A stretch of 9,640 nt of DNA from an uncultured Cytophagaceae bacterium (GTDB lineage: Bacteria; Bacteroidota; Bacteroidia; Cytophagales; Spirosomataceae), in contig CAILUB010000198.1 of assembly GCA_903837305.1 (NCBI GenBank), forward strand, positions 1 to 9,640. The letters are read 5' to 3'. The notes beneath the pieces were generated by a model. The model searched no databases. It was not told the origin of the DNA and was given only the letters and a program-made list of their open reading frames with translations. Positions 1 through 6,547 of the stretch are shown here, piece by piece; the first letter of the stretch is position 1, and the number at the start of each line of letters is the position of its first letter. The translations under genes and the position numbers were made by a program.

Positions 1-1272
1 ATCAAATGTGTTTCTAAAATCTGTATAAAATTCTTCTTTACCATTCCTAGGATTTAAATGAATATCAATCCCGTTAATCCAAGAGCTTGTTTTAAATTCT
101 GAGATAAATTTCTTCCAAGCTACCTTATCTCGTACAATTGAACTTCCTACAACTCCTATATTCTTTGATTTAAAATAATCATTCAAAGCAAGCAGTTTAG
201 GCGTTTCTTGCTTGCAATGACTACATTCAGGATCATATATAAAAACAACAGTGTATTTAAAAGGTAATGCGGCAATATTAATTTCTTTTCCTGTGACATC
301 CGTCAAATGCATTTTGGGAAAAGACTTACCTAAAAGTAGGGGTTTAACAATCGCGATTCTTTCTTTCATTCGCCTCACCGTACTTGTATCCCATAAAGCG
401 GGCTCGCCTATGTAATATTTTTCTGCTAAATGAACAAAAGCTCCATCCGTTCCTAAAATCGGGTTATTTTCATAAGTGCTAGCAATTTTGTAAACAATAT
501 AACGACGTACTTCAGTGTCTGTAGCTTTGGCTAAAATCCAATCCGAATCAAAGGCAATAGAATCTGGATCTTGAACAACTAAATCCTTAAAGTAGCGTTC
601 TAATTTTCTCTGTAAGAAAGGAGTTCGAACCATACGCTCATCACCCAAATCCATCCCATCAAAGTAATGCTTCTTATAATATTGGTATTGATACAGTTGC
701 ATTCTGGTCGTATCAGCTTTAGACTTTAAATCTCCTTTATAAATGGGAATTTCAGGATCGAATGAAGATTCAATTAGTTTTGTTACAAAAAGCCTTGAAT
801 TAGTTGCCTTCCATTGTTGCTGATATTGTTGCACCTGAGTCTGTAAATTTTTTCTTAGATCTGCTGAAAGAGTAGGCTGATTTAGTTGAGTATAAAACTC
901 ATTCATGTTACGCTGAAAAGAATAAAAAGCAGTATTTTCTTCTGAATTTATAAAAGAAATTGATTTTAAAATATCGGTCGTATCTAGTGAAAAGGAGAAA
1001 TTAGCATCCTCTAACACCACATCAATATATTTTGATTTAAGAAAAGAAATCAAATACAATCCCTTGGGCAAGGTCTCCGATCCTTTAAATTGGAACTCCC
1101 CTGATTCATTTGCAACGACGGTATCTTTAATGACTTGCTGATTATAGCCAAAATAATGAGCTAAATAAACCTCAGACTTGGATAAACCTTTAATTTTACC
1201 CTTAATATCATATTGCGCAAAGCAATTAATCCCGAATAACAAAATAAAAAGCACTGAACTGACTACTTTCAT
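1..1272 (-). CDS. TlpA-like thioredoxin-fold protein with N-terminal DUF4369/DUF5106-like region, C-terminus off the left edge
   Basis: The frame is open from an ATG at 1272 to the left edge, giving 424 residues without a stop. Residues 1-19 form a signal peptide (MKVVSSVLFILLFGINCFA, cut before Q20), so the protein is probably periplasmic or outer-membrane facing. Residues 20-110 look like the beta-rich DUF4369 type ('YDIKGKIKG...VYLAHYFGY'). The long helical middle (about 110-310) resembles DUF5106-type regions. From about 320 a thioredoxin-like domain begins (GKSFPKMHLTDVTGKEI), with the redox motif C350-S-H-C353 in 'YDPECSHCKQETP'. The cis-proline segment and last helix, perhaps 40-50 residues, should lie beyond the edge. 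In Bacteroidota such proteins are annotated as TlpA-family disulfide reductases; the client is unknown. It lies divergent to the ydcF-like gene. The family call is firm; the names of the N-terminal domains are less so. Confidence 0.85.
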   Translation of the reverse strand, partial: MKVVSSVLFILLFGINCFAQYDIKGKIKGLSKSEVYLAHYFGYNQQVIKDTVVANESGEFQFKGSETLPKGLYLISFLKSKYIDVVLEDANFSFSLDTTDILKSISFINSEENTAFYSFQRNMNEFYTQLNQPTLSADLRKNLQTQVQQYQQQWKATNSRLFVTKLIESSFDPEIPIYKGDLKSKADTTRMQLYQYQYYKKHYFDGMDLGDERMVRTPFLQRKLERYFKDLVVQDPDSIAFDSDWILAKATDTEVRRYIVYKIASTYENNPILGTDGAFVHLAEKYYIGEPALWDTSTVRRMKERIAIVKPLLLGKSFPKMHLTDVTGKEINIAALPFKYTVVFIYDPECSHCKQETPKLLALNDYFKSKNIGVVGSSIVRDKVAWKKFISEFKTSSWINGIDIHLNPRNGKEEFYTDFRNTFD

Positions 1273-1282
1273 AAGTTTAGAA

Positions 1283-1290
1283 TAAATTTG
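1283..1290 (+). promoter_or_regulatory. Possible -7 box for the ydcF-like gene
   Basis: TAAATTTG matches the Bacteroidota -7 consensus TAnnTTTG. RNA would begin near 1297, about 17 nt before the ATG at 1314. The possible GTG start at 1290 would then lie upstream of the RNA start, which argues for the ATG. A clear -33 TTG is missing. The box faces the minus-strand box at 1304-1311, so the two promoters would interlock. Confidence 0.35.
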
Positions 1291-1303
1291 TGTCAATAAC
1301 TCT

Positions 1304-1311
1304 CAAATTTA
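1304..1311 (-). promoter_or_regulatory. Possible -7 box for the TlpA-like gene
   Basis: Read on the minus strand this is TAAATTTG, an exact match to the Bacteroidota -7 consensus TAnnTTTG. It would start RNA near 1297, leaving a leader of about 25 nt before the ATG at 1272. The 12-mer GTAAATTTGAGA at this place (1301-1312, minus) recurs exactly upstream of the M42 peptidase gene (3131-3142, plus) at a similar distance from the start codon, which supports a promoter role. No good TTG -33 element is visible. Confidence 0.4.
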
Positions 1312-1313
1312 CA

Positions 1314-2060
1314 ATGTTTTTCATCCTATCTAAAATAATCGACTTTTTCCTTCAACCAATTTGTTGGATATTAATTCTATTGGGAGTCGCCTATTTTAGC
1401 AAATACACCAAACGCTTCATTTTAATCATCATTGGTACTCTTTTACTTTTTAGTAATGGTTGGTTCGTCAATCAGTGTTATTTGGCCTACGAAAGTCCTC
1501 AAATAAAATTGACTAAAAAATATCAGTGGTGCATCATCTTAGGAGGTGGAATGATGCGTGCTGGAGAAGGCTTTCGTACAGGAGAAACTGCCGATCGTTT
1601 CATTCAACCCCTATTACTATACAAACAAGGCATAATTAAAAAGCTCCTTATCACCGGAGGAAATGTCAATATCAAAGGCCTTAAGATAGACGAAACACAA
1701 GAAAGCAAGAAGGTAGAGGAAGTACTCATTGCTATGGGTGTAAAACCAGAAGATATCGTTTTAGAGGAAAGTGCTCGAAATACGCACGAAAATGCGGTAT
1801 ATACCAAACAGATACTAAAGCCGTATCTAAAGGAACGAATGGTTCTTGTCACTTCCGCAATGCACATGCCTAGGGCAAAAGCCTGCTATGTAAAAGAAGG
1901 ATTTCTAATTGATGAGTACCCTGCAGACATAAAGAAAAAGGATACCCCTTCAGGTATCCTCGATCTAGTTATTCCTCAAGAACGCAACCTCAGTAAATTC
2001 GCTGAATTAATCAGAGAAATGGCAGGTTACATCATATACTCTATTGTAGGTTTCGCCTAG
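1314..2060 (+). CDS. YdcF/ElyC/SanA-family (DUF218) membrane protein
   Basis: This 248-residue protein has two hydrophobic N-terminal segments (about residues 8-22 and 27-45), then a DUF218 domain. Diagnostic pieces are 'WCIILGGGMM', 'TGETADRF', 'LLITGG', the acidic motif 'EESARNTHENA' and 'LVTSAMHMPRA'. ElyC of Escherichia coli has a similar two-helix-plus-DUF218 plan and is linked to envelope and peptidoglycan precursor metabolism; applying that role here is inference. I prefer the ATG at 1314. The frame extends to a GTG at 1290, which would give 256 residues, but that GTG overlaps a promoter-like TAAATTTG and adds an extra MSITLKFT before the membrane segment. The stop codon overlaps the pfkA stop on the other strand, and the gene's 3' part also carries the likely pfkA terminator. 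Family confident, function open. Confidence 0.85.
   Translation: MFFILSKIIDFFLQPICWILILLGVAYFSKYTKRFILIIIGTLLLFSNGWFVNQCYLAYESPQIKLTKKYQWCIILGGGMMRAGEGFRTGETADRFIQPLLLYKQGIIKKLLITGGNVNIKGLKIDETQESKKVEEVLIAMGVKPEDIVLEESARNTHENAVYTKQILKPYLKERMVLVTSAMHMPRAKACYVKEGFLIDEYPADIKKKDTPSGILDLVIPQERNLSKFAELIREMAGYIIYSIVGFA
1931..1960 (-). terminator. Intrinsic terminator of pfkA, inside the ydcF-like gene
   Basis: On the minus strand an 8-bp perfect stem (AGGATACC / GGTATCCT, at 1953-1960 and 1939-1946) with a 6-nt loop is followed directly by a T-rich run, TTTTCTTT (1931-1938). It lies about 97 nt downstream of the pfkA stop. On the plus strand the stem is preceded by A residues and not followed by Ts, so it should act only on pfkA transcripts. 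It also encodes part of the ydcF-like protein (KKKDTPSGILD). Confidence 0.6.
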
Positions 2061-3031
2061 GTAGACAAAATTTCTACCATACGAATCAAATCCTCCGAAA
2101 CAGGTTTCTTCTTAGTTATCGTATCATGAAAAGGTGTGTAAATCAATTGGTTATTAACTACACCAGCCATTACATTTTTCTCTCCTCGCAATAACCCTTC
2201 CAAAGCTCCTAATCCTAATCTACTAGCCAAAATACGGTCAGAGGCTGTAGGAATTCCTCCTCGTTGAATATGACCTAATGTTGTCACCCGTATATCTAAA
2301 TTCTCACCCATTTTGTCTTTAATCTTCTTAGCCACAACTTGAGCATTCCCTTCTTCATCACCCTCCGCAACAACTACGATGGATGAAGATTTCTTCTTAT
2401 CAAAACCTTTTTGAAGAATAGCTGAAATCTCATCAACTGAAGTCAAATTCTCTGGTATCATCACTGACTCAGCTCCACCTGCAATCGCACATTGAATAGC
2501 GATATAACCTGAATCTCGTCCCATCACTTCAATAAAGAATACTCGGTCATGAGAATCTGCTGTGTCACGGATTTTATCCACTGCATCAAGCGCCGTATTT
2601 ACCGCAGTATCAAAACCTATGGTATAATCCGTACCATACAAATCATTATCTATTGTTCCTGGAGCTCCTACCGTTGGTATTTTGAACTCATTGTAGAAAA
2701 TCTCCGCACCTGTAAAGGTTCCATTTCCTCCAATGGCGACCAAACCTTCTATTCCGAACTCCTGAAGTCGATCATATGCTTTCTGACGCCCCTCAGTCGT
2801 CATAAATTCTTTAGAACGAGCTGATTTTAAAATAGTACCACCCCGTTGAATGATATTGCTTACTGATTGAGAATTTAAAGGAATAATATCCCCTTTAATC
2901 ATACCATTGTATCCACGCACAATTCCAAACACCTCTACCCCATGGTAAGCAGCTCCACGAACAATCGCACGAATACATGCATTCATTCCTGGTGCATCAC
3001 CACCTGATGTAAATACAGCTATTTTCTTCAT
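2057..3031 (-). CDS. pfkA: ATP-dependent 6-phosphofructokinase
   Basis: The enzyme phosphorylates fructose 6-phosphate to fructose 1,6-bisphosphate, the committed step of glycolysis, in the cytoplasm. The 324 residues match the usual bacterial PfkA length and align with E. coli PfkA throughout. Landmarks are the nucleotide loop 'TSGGDAPGMNA' (9-19), 'KSAR' (69-72), 'PGTIDND' with catalytic Asp128 and Asp130 (124-130), 'MGRDSGY' (170-176) and 'LGHIQRGG' (252-259). Gly104 and Gly125 are the small residues of ATP users; pyrophosphate-dependent enzymes carry Asp and Lys there. One oddity is that the motif normally read GGDG is G-G-N-G, with Asn at 103, where E. coli has the magnesium-binding Asp103. 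The start ATG is preceded by ACAAGAG, not a clear ribosome site. The gene stands alone, divergent from the M42 peptidase gene and convergent with the ydcF-like gene. Confidence 0.97.
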   Translation of the reverse strand: MKKIAVFTSGGDAPGMNACIRAIVRGAAYHGVEVFGIVRGYNGMIKGDIIPLNSQSVSNIIQRGGTILKSARSKEFMTTEGRQKAYDRLQEFGIEGLVAIGGNGTFTGAEIFYNEFKIPTVGAPGTIDNDLYGTDYTIGFDTAVNTALDAVDKIRDTADSHDRVFFIEVMGRDSGYIAIQCAIAGGAESVMIPENLTSVDEISAILQKGFDKKKSSSIVVVAEGDEEGNAQVVAKKIKDKMGENLDIRVTTLGHIQRGGIPTASDRILASRLGLGALEGLLRGEKNVMAGVVNNQLIYTPFHDTITKKKPVSEDLIRMVEILST

Positions 3032-3069
3032 CTCTTGTAATTTAAAATTTCTTAGACCTCTTATTCAAT

Positions 3070-3077
3070 CAAAAATA
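3070..3077 (-). promoter_or_regulatory. Possible -7 box for pfkA
   Basis: On the minus strand this reads TATTTTTG, which fits TAnnTTTG. It lies 38 nt upstream of the pfkA ATG at 3031. No TTG is found at the expected 17-23 nt further upstream, so only half of the promoter consensus is supported. Confidence 0.35.
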
Positions 3078-3105
3078 CAATCTTTCTCTCTTTTTACCTC
3101 GATTT

Positions 3106-3139
3106 TTGGCATTAAAAATGCAATAAAAACGTAAATTTG
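3106..3139 (+). promoter_or_regulatory. Promoter of the M42 peptidase gene
   Basis: TTG (3106-3108) and TAAATTTG (3132-3139) are separated by 23 nt and match the Bacteroidota -33/-7 pattern at the upper end of its spacing. RNA would start near 3146, giving a leader of about 23 nt. A small inverted repeat, GCATT-AAA-AATGC (3109-3121), sits between the two elements. It could be an operator or chance in AT-rich DNA. The remainder of the 3032-3168 gap shows only AT-rich sequence and the opposite pfkA box. Confidence 0.5.
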
Positions 3140-3168
3140 AGACCTATTCATATTAAATCAAAGCTCCT

Positions 3169-4233
3169 ATGAACGCAAACGAATTTTTGTACTCCTATTT
3201 AAATAACGCCTCACCCACTGGATTTGAGGCAAGTGGACAAAAAATTTGGTTAGATTATATTCAACCTTTTATCGACGAAAAGATAATTGATACCTATGGA
3301 ACTGCGGTAGGAGTCATCAATCCTGGTCAACCCTACAAAGTAGTCATAGAAGCGCATGCCGATGAAATTTCCTGGTTTGTAAATTATATCGACGATAATG
3401 GCTATTTATTCTTGCGTCGTAATGGAGGTTCAGATGCGCTCATTGCACCATCTATGCGTGCAAATATTCACACAAAAGATAAAGTAGTAAAAGGTATTTT
3501 TGGATGGCCAGCAATTCATGTGCGTGATATTGCCAAAGACAAAGCTCCAGCTATCGCAGACATCTTCATCGATTGTGGCGCTTCCAATAAAAAGGAAGTG
3601 GAAGAAATGGGGATCCACGTAGGTACAGTCGTTACTTTCGAAGATGGATTAATGGAGTTGAACGGCAAGTATTTAGTGGGCCGTGCCTTAGACAACAGAA
3701 TCGGAGGATATATGATTGCTGAAGTGGCTAGAAGACTAAAAGAAAATAACATTACGCTTCCTTATACTTTATATATAGTTAACTCAGTGCAAGAGGAAAT
3801 CGGCTTACGCGGGGCGGAAATGATTGTGCGTCGCTTGAAGCCTGATTTGGCATTTATTACCGACGTTACACACGATACTCAGTCACCGATGTACAATAAA
3901 AAAACGCAGGGCGACATGGCCTGCGGAAAAGGACCTGTTATTTGCTATGGTCCTGCCGTTCAAAATAATGTACGTGATTTCATCATCGATGTGGCTACAG
4001 AAAACAAAATTGATTTCCAAAGACAAGCGGTATCTCGATCTACCGGAACGGACACGGATTCTTTTGCCTATGCCACTGAGGGCGTTGCTTCAGCGCTAAT
4101 CAGCTTACCGTTAAAGTATATGCACACCACCGTAGAAACAATCGCTAAAGACGATATGAATGCGGTGATCGATTTGATCTATCAATGCTTGTTGAAAGTG
4201 AATGGAAATGAGGATTGGAGGTATTTTAATTAA
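3169..4233 (+). CDS. M42-family metallo-aminopeptidase
   Basis: This 354-residue cytosolic enzyme belongs to the M42 family, whose members form large dodecameric shells that trim short peptides from the N-terminus using two metal ions. All expected ligands are visible: His63 and Asp65 in 'EAHADEI', Asp175 in 'RALDNRIGG', the catalytic pair Glu209-Glu210 in 'SVQEEIGLRGA', Asp232 in 'FITDVTHD', and His319 in 'LKYMHTTVE'. The N-terminal 'LNNASPTGFE' is also typical. No signal peptide is present. Members are variously annotated as glutamyl aminopeptidase, FrvX or endoglucanase M; the endoglucanase name is a historical misnomer, and specificity cannot be read here. The gene has its own promoter, and its last codons form one arm of the palindrome at 4220-4290. 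It is complete and ordinary in length. Confidence 0.93.
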   Translation: MNANEFLYSYLNNASPTGFEASGQKIWLDYIQPFIDEKIIDTYGTAVGVINPGQPYKVVIEAHADEISWFVNYIDDNGYLFLRRNGGSDALIAPSMRANIHTKDKVVKGIFGWPAIHVRDIAKDKAPAIADIFIDCGASNKKEVEEMGIHVGTVVTFEDGLMELNGKYLVGRALDNRIGGYMIAEVARRLKENNITLPYTLYIVNSVQEEIGLRGAEMIVRRLKPDLAFITDVTHDTQSPMYNKKTQGDMACGKGPVICYGPAVQNNVRDFIIDVATENKIDFQRQAVSRSTGTDTDSFAYATEGVASALISLPLKYMHTTVETIAKDDMNAVIDLIYQCLLKVNGNEDWRYFN

Positions 4234-4290
4234 ATCACGGTTTAAATTGTGCTGCGCAATAATTTGTAACCGTGATTTAATTAAAATATC
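4220..4290. terminator. 71-nt near-perfect palindrome, likely bidirectional terminator
   Basis: Positions 4220-4242 pair with 4268-4290 over 23 consecutive positions, with a single G-U pair. The GC-rich core is CACGG/CCGTG flanked by A- and T-rich ends. Inside the 25-nt centre a second small stem forms (4246-4251 with 4255-4260). The left arm contains the end of the M42 gene, including its TAA stop. The location between convergent genes suits termination in both directions. No long uninterrupted T run follows on either strand, so a repeat element that has settled here is an alternative. Confidence 0.55.
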
Positions 4291-4368
4291 AGATTTGAGA
4301 TTAAAGAGTAAAGAGTAGAGATGGTTAATTTTATCTATACTCTATACTCTCTAATCTACAATCTATTG
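4291..4368. repeat. Inverted array of 7-nt repeats forming a long hairpin
   Basis: The plus strand carries five consecutive 7-nt units of the form AGAKTAN (AGATTTG, AGATTAA, AGAGTAA, AGAGTAG, AGATGGT) at 4291-4325. The minus strand carries a matching run (AGATTGT, AGATTAG, AGAGTAT, AGAGTAT, AGATAAA) at 4364-4330. The core arms 4298-4322 and 4333-4357 pair at 22 of 25 positions. The three mismatches are spaced exactly 7 nt apart, always at the last base of a unit. The array reaches to within 2 nt of the S9 peptidase stop codon. Function is unknown; it may be a dispersed intergenic repeat or an mRNA 3'-end structure. Confidence 0.7.
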
Positions 4369-4369
4369 C

Positions 4370-6466
4370 CTACTGTATTTTTAAATACCTCGCAAAGAAC
4401 TCATACGTCCTCAACATCTGATCGATGCGCTGGCGGTTGTTACCTGAACGCGTTAATTCATGTGTTCCTCCAGGATGGCGTACATATTCGACGTCACGGC
4501 CTAACACTTTTAAGCTTTTGTACAACATTTCACTTTGAATAACTCCTGTTCGCAAGTCATTCTCGCCATGGAATATTAAAAGCGGAGTTTTGATATTTTG
4601 CACATATGTATAAGGTGATTCACGCTCTAAAATTGCTTTTGTTGCTTTTTCCCATGGATATCCACCAAAATAATTGGGCACTAATCGCCAGGCATTTCCT
4701 TCACCCATAAAGGTTGAAAGCTCATAAACACCTCTTTGCGAACAGGCTACTTTAAATCGATTTGTATGACCTACCATCCAAGTGACCAAGTAACCAGCAT
4801 AAGAACCACCTGTCACAGCTAACTGCGTCGTATCTGCCCAACCTTCAGCAATAGTCAGATCTAATGCTTTCATCACATCCGACATAGGACCAGCACCCCA
4901 ATCTTTTACATTAGCTGCTAAGAATTCGGAACCATAACCACCTGAGCCGCGAGGATTCGCATATACGACACCCATTCCTTTGGCAGCGTAATACTGAAAC
5001 TCATGCCACATACTTGCTTCTCCTGTTCCCCACATGGCAGAAGGACCACCGTGAATCTCTAATACAAGTGGATATTTCTTTCCAGCTTCAAAATCAGTTG
5101 GCTTCATTACCCAATAATCTACTTTTAAGCCTTTGGAATTAGTAAAGGTATGTTTAGTAGGACGCACAATACTCTTGGAAGCTAACCAACCTGAATTTAG
5201 AGATGTGTAGGTTCTTACAGAATCAACCATTTGCAGGTAGATTTCAGATGGATTTTCAATGCTTGTTTTGGCATAGATGAACCCCGAACTTGTAACATCA
5301 AATCCTAAAATTCCTGTATTATTATCTGTTATTTGCTTTACCTGTTTAGTGGCTATGTCAAATGAATAAAGGGGAGCTCCCCCCTGATTTTGAGCCGTAA
5401 AATACAGCTTAGTCTCATCAGTTGACCACTTGACCTGAGTAATTGTCCGATCTAGAGGCACCTTAATTATTGTTCCCGGATTTGAAACGGACATAATTTG
5501 CAAAGTTCCGTTTTGAACACCTGTTGACTTGGTCTCTTGAAAGGCTAACCATTTTTCTGAAGGAGATAAAGTAAGATTAGACATACGGTGACCTGTTTTT
5601 TGGTAAATCACTTTAGAACCAAATCCAATATACGAATCCAATACCTTATCAGGATGTGACAACGAGTCCGCCGGAATAACTACATACATACCTTCAGATG
5701 CCATTTCCACATCTGACCAACGTGTGAAAGGGTTATTCAATAAAACAGTTTTACCAGATAAACTAGTTTTAAAATAGGCAGGCAACGAAATCTCAGAGGT
5801 AGTGGTACTTTCTTCTTGGAAATTTAGGCGGTTGATTACCTTTGCCTTTTTATCTACTTCATTTTGAGCTAAATAGGCTCGTACTTCATCGATACTTCCG
5901 TTAGGATTTGCCTTTACTTTCTTCGAAATACCAGTGAGCATTGGTTTTTCCAAAGTCCAAGATGGCACAAAGCCTTTCTTGTTGTAGACAGAATCCACTA
6001 AGAATTCTTTCACTGTAAAGGACGATTGGAAATAAATTTCCTGACCAGATACAGACCAAACTGGATTGGAAACCGAGAAAGGTAAACTTGTAATAGCCTG
6101 AGGCTCTCCTCCCGCTAAATCTAATACATACACCTGAGATTTGGCACCCATATCTCTAGAAAAGGCAATTTTACTACCGTCAGGACTCCAAGTGGGAGAT
6201 GAGATAGAATTCTTACCAGATGTTAATGCTCTCGATTCACCAGTTTGAAGGTTGCCTAGATACAAATGCGTCTGGTATACAAAATCATTCTTCTTTTCAG
6301 GATCATCTACAATTGATGTAACTGTATAAATAAACTGATTTCCTTTTGGGGATAGAATAGGTTTTCCAGCTGTTTTGATCTTTACTAGATCTGTAACTTG
6401 AATTTTTTCTTTAGGGCTTTGGGCAACTAATGAAAAAGTAAGGAGTATGAATAAAAGGTGTTTCAT
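4370..6466 (-). CDS. Secreted S9-family peptidase (prolyl oligopeptidase / acylaminoacyl peptidase type)
   Basis: The 698-residue protein starts with a signal peptide (MKHLLFILLTFSLVA, cut before Q16), so it probably acts in the periplasm. Residues about 25-430 form a beta-propeller of TolB/PD40-like repeats, for example 'SSPTWSPDGSKIAFS', 'SNPVWSVSGQEIYF', 'LSPSEKWLAF' and 'VKWSTDETKLYF'. Residues about 440-698 are the alpha/beta-hydrolase domain: oxyanion segment 'HGGP' (472-475), nucleophile Ser555 in 'GGSYAG', Asp637 in 'HGENDLRTG' and His669 in 'HPGGTHE'. The triad is complete, so the enzyme should be active. Family members cleave oligopeptides, often after proline or from blocked N-termini; exact specificity is not readable. 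The ATG at 6466 is the only start that keeps the signal peptide. The gene follows the leu operon on the same strand but is separated from it by a terminator. Confidence 0.93.
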   Translation of the reverse strand: MKHLLFILLTFSLVAQSPKEKIQVTDLVKIKTAGKPILSPKGNQFIYTVTSIVDDPEKKNDFVYQTHLYLGNLQTGESRALTSGKNSISSPTWSPDGSKIAFSRDMGAKSQVYVLDLAGGEPQAITSLPFSVSNPVWSVSGQEIYFQSSFTVKEFLVDSVYNKKGFVPSWTLEKPMLTGISKKVKANPNGSIDEVRAYLAQNEVDKKAKVINRLNFQEESTTTSEISLPAYFKTSLSGKTVLLNNPFTRWSDVEMASEGMYVVIPADSLSHPDKVLDSYIGFGSKVIYQKTGHRMSNLTLSPSEKWLAFQETKSTGVQNGTLQIMSVSNPGTIIKVPLDRTITQVKWSTDETKLYFTAQNQGGAPLYSFDIATKQVKQITDNNTGILGFDVTSSGFIYAKTSIENPSEIYLQMVDSVRTYTSLNSGWLASKSIVRPTKHTFTNSKGLKVDYWVMKPTDFEAGKKYPLVLEIHGGPSAMWGTGEASMWHEFQYYAAKGMGVVYANPRGSGGYGSEFLAANVKDWGAGPMSDVMKALDLTIAEGWADTTQLAVTGGSYAGYLVTWMVGHTNRFKVACSQRGVYELSTFMGEGNAWRLVPNYFGGYPWEKATKAILERESPYTYVQNIKTPLLIFHGENDLRTGVIQSEMLYKSLKVLGRDVEYVRHPGGTHELTRSGNNRQRIDQMLRTYEFFARYLKIQ

Positions 6467-6483
6467 AGATAAATAGTCTAGTT

Positions 6484-6518
6484 ATAAAAAATGCTCAGCA
6501 TCCGTGGACACTGAGCAT
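6484..6518 (-). terminator. Intrinsic terminator of the leu operon
   Basis: On the minus strand ATGCTCAG (6518-6511) pairs with CTGAGCAT (6498-6491). Four more pairs, two of them G-U, extend the stem to 12 bp around a CACG loop. A run of Ts (6490-6486) follows immediately. It lies 21 nt after the leuB stop codon. On the plus strand the same stem is followed by As, so it works in one direction only. Confidence 0.85.
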
Positions 6519-6547
6519 AAAAATACAAGTTATTTCAATTAAATCAA
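6518..6547 (-). promoter_or_regulatory. Possible promoter of the S9 peptidase gene
   Basis: On the minus strand TTG (6547-6545), a 19-nt spacer and TATTTTTA (6525-6518) give a Bacteroidota-type -33/-7 promoter with one mismatch to TAnnTTTG. The -33 part lies in the last codons of leuB. RNA would start near 6511, about 45 nt before the ATG, inside the first arm of the leu terminator. The short space between terminator and gene leaves few other places for a promoter. Confidence 0.4.

Noticed and set aside
1290..1313. GTG start giving an eight-residue longer YdcF-like protein
   Set aside because: The GTG overlaps a TAAATTTG promoter-like box, and the ATG at 1314 directly precedes the usual hydrophobic N-terminus. 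The longer form cannot be fully excluded.
2060..2078. 6-bp hairpin GGTAGA/TCTACC just past the ydcF-like stop as a plus-strand terminator
   Set aside because: The stem is short and AT-containing and is followed by ATACGAATC, not a T run.
4321..4542. Plus-strand open frame of 73 codons between and into the S9 peptidase gene
   Set aside because: It starts inside the heptad hairpin and runs antisense through the conserved C-terminal catalytic part of the S9 gene. It shows no recognisable domain.
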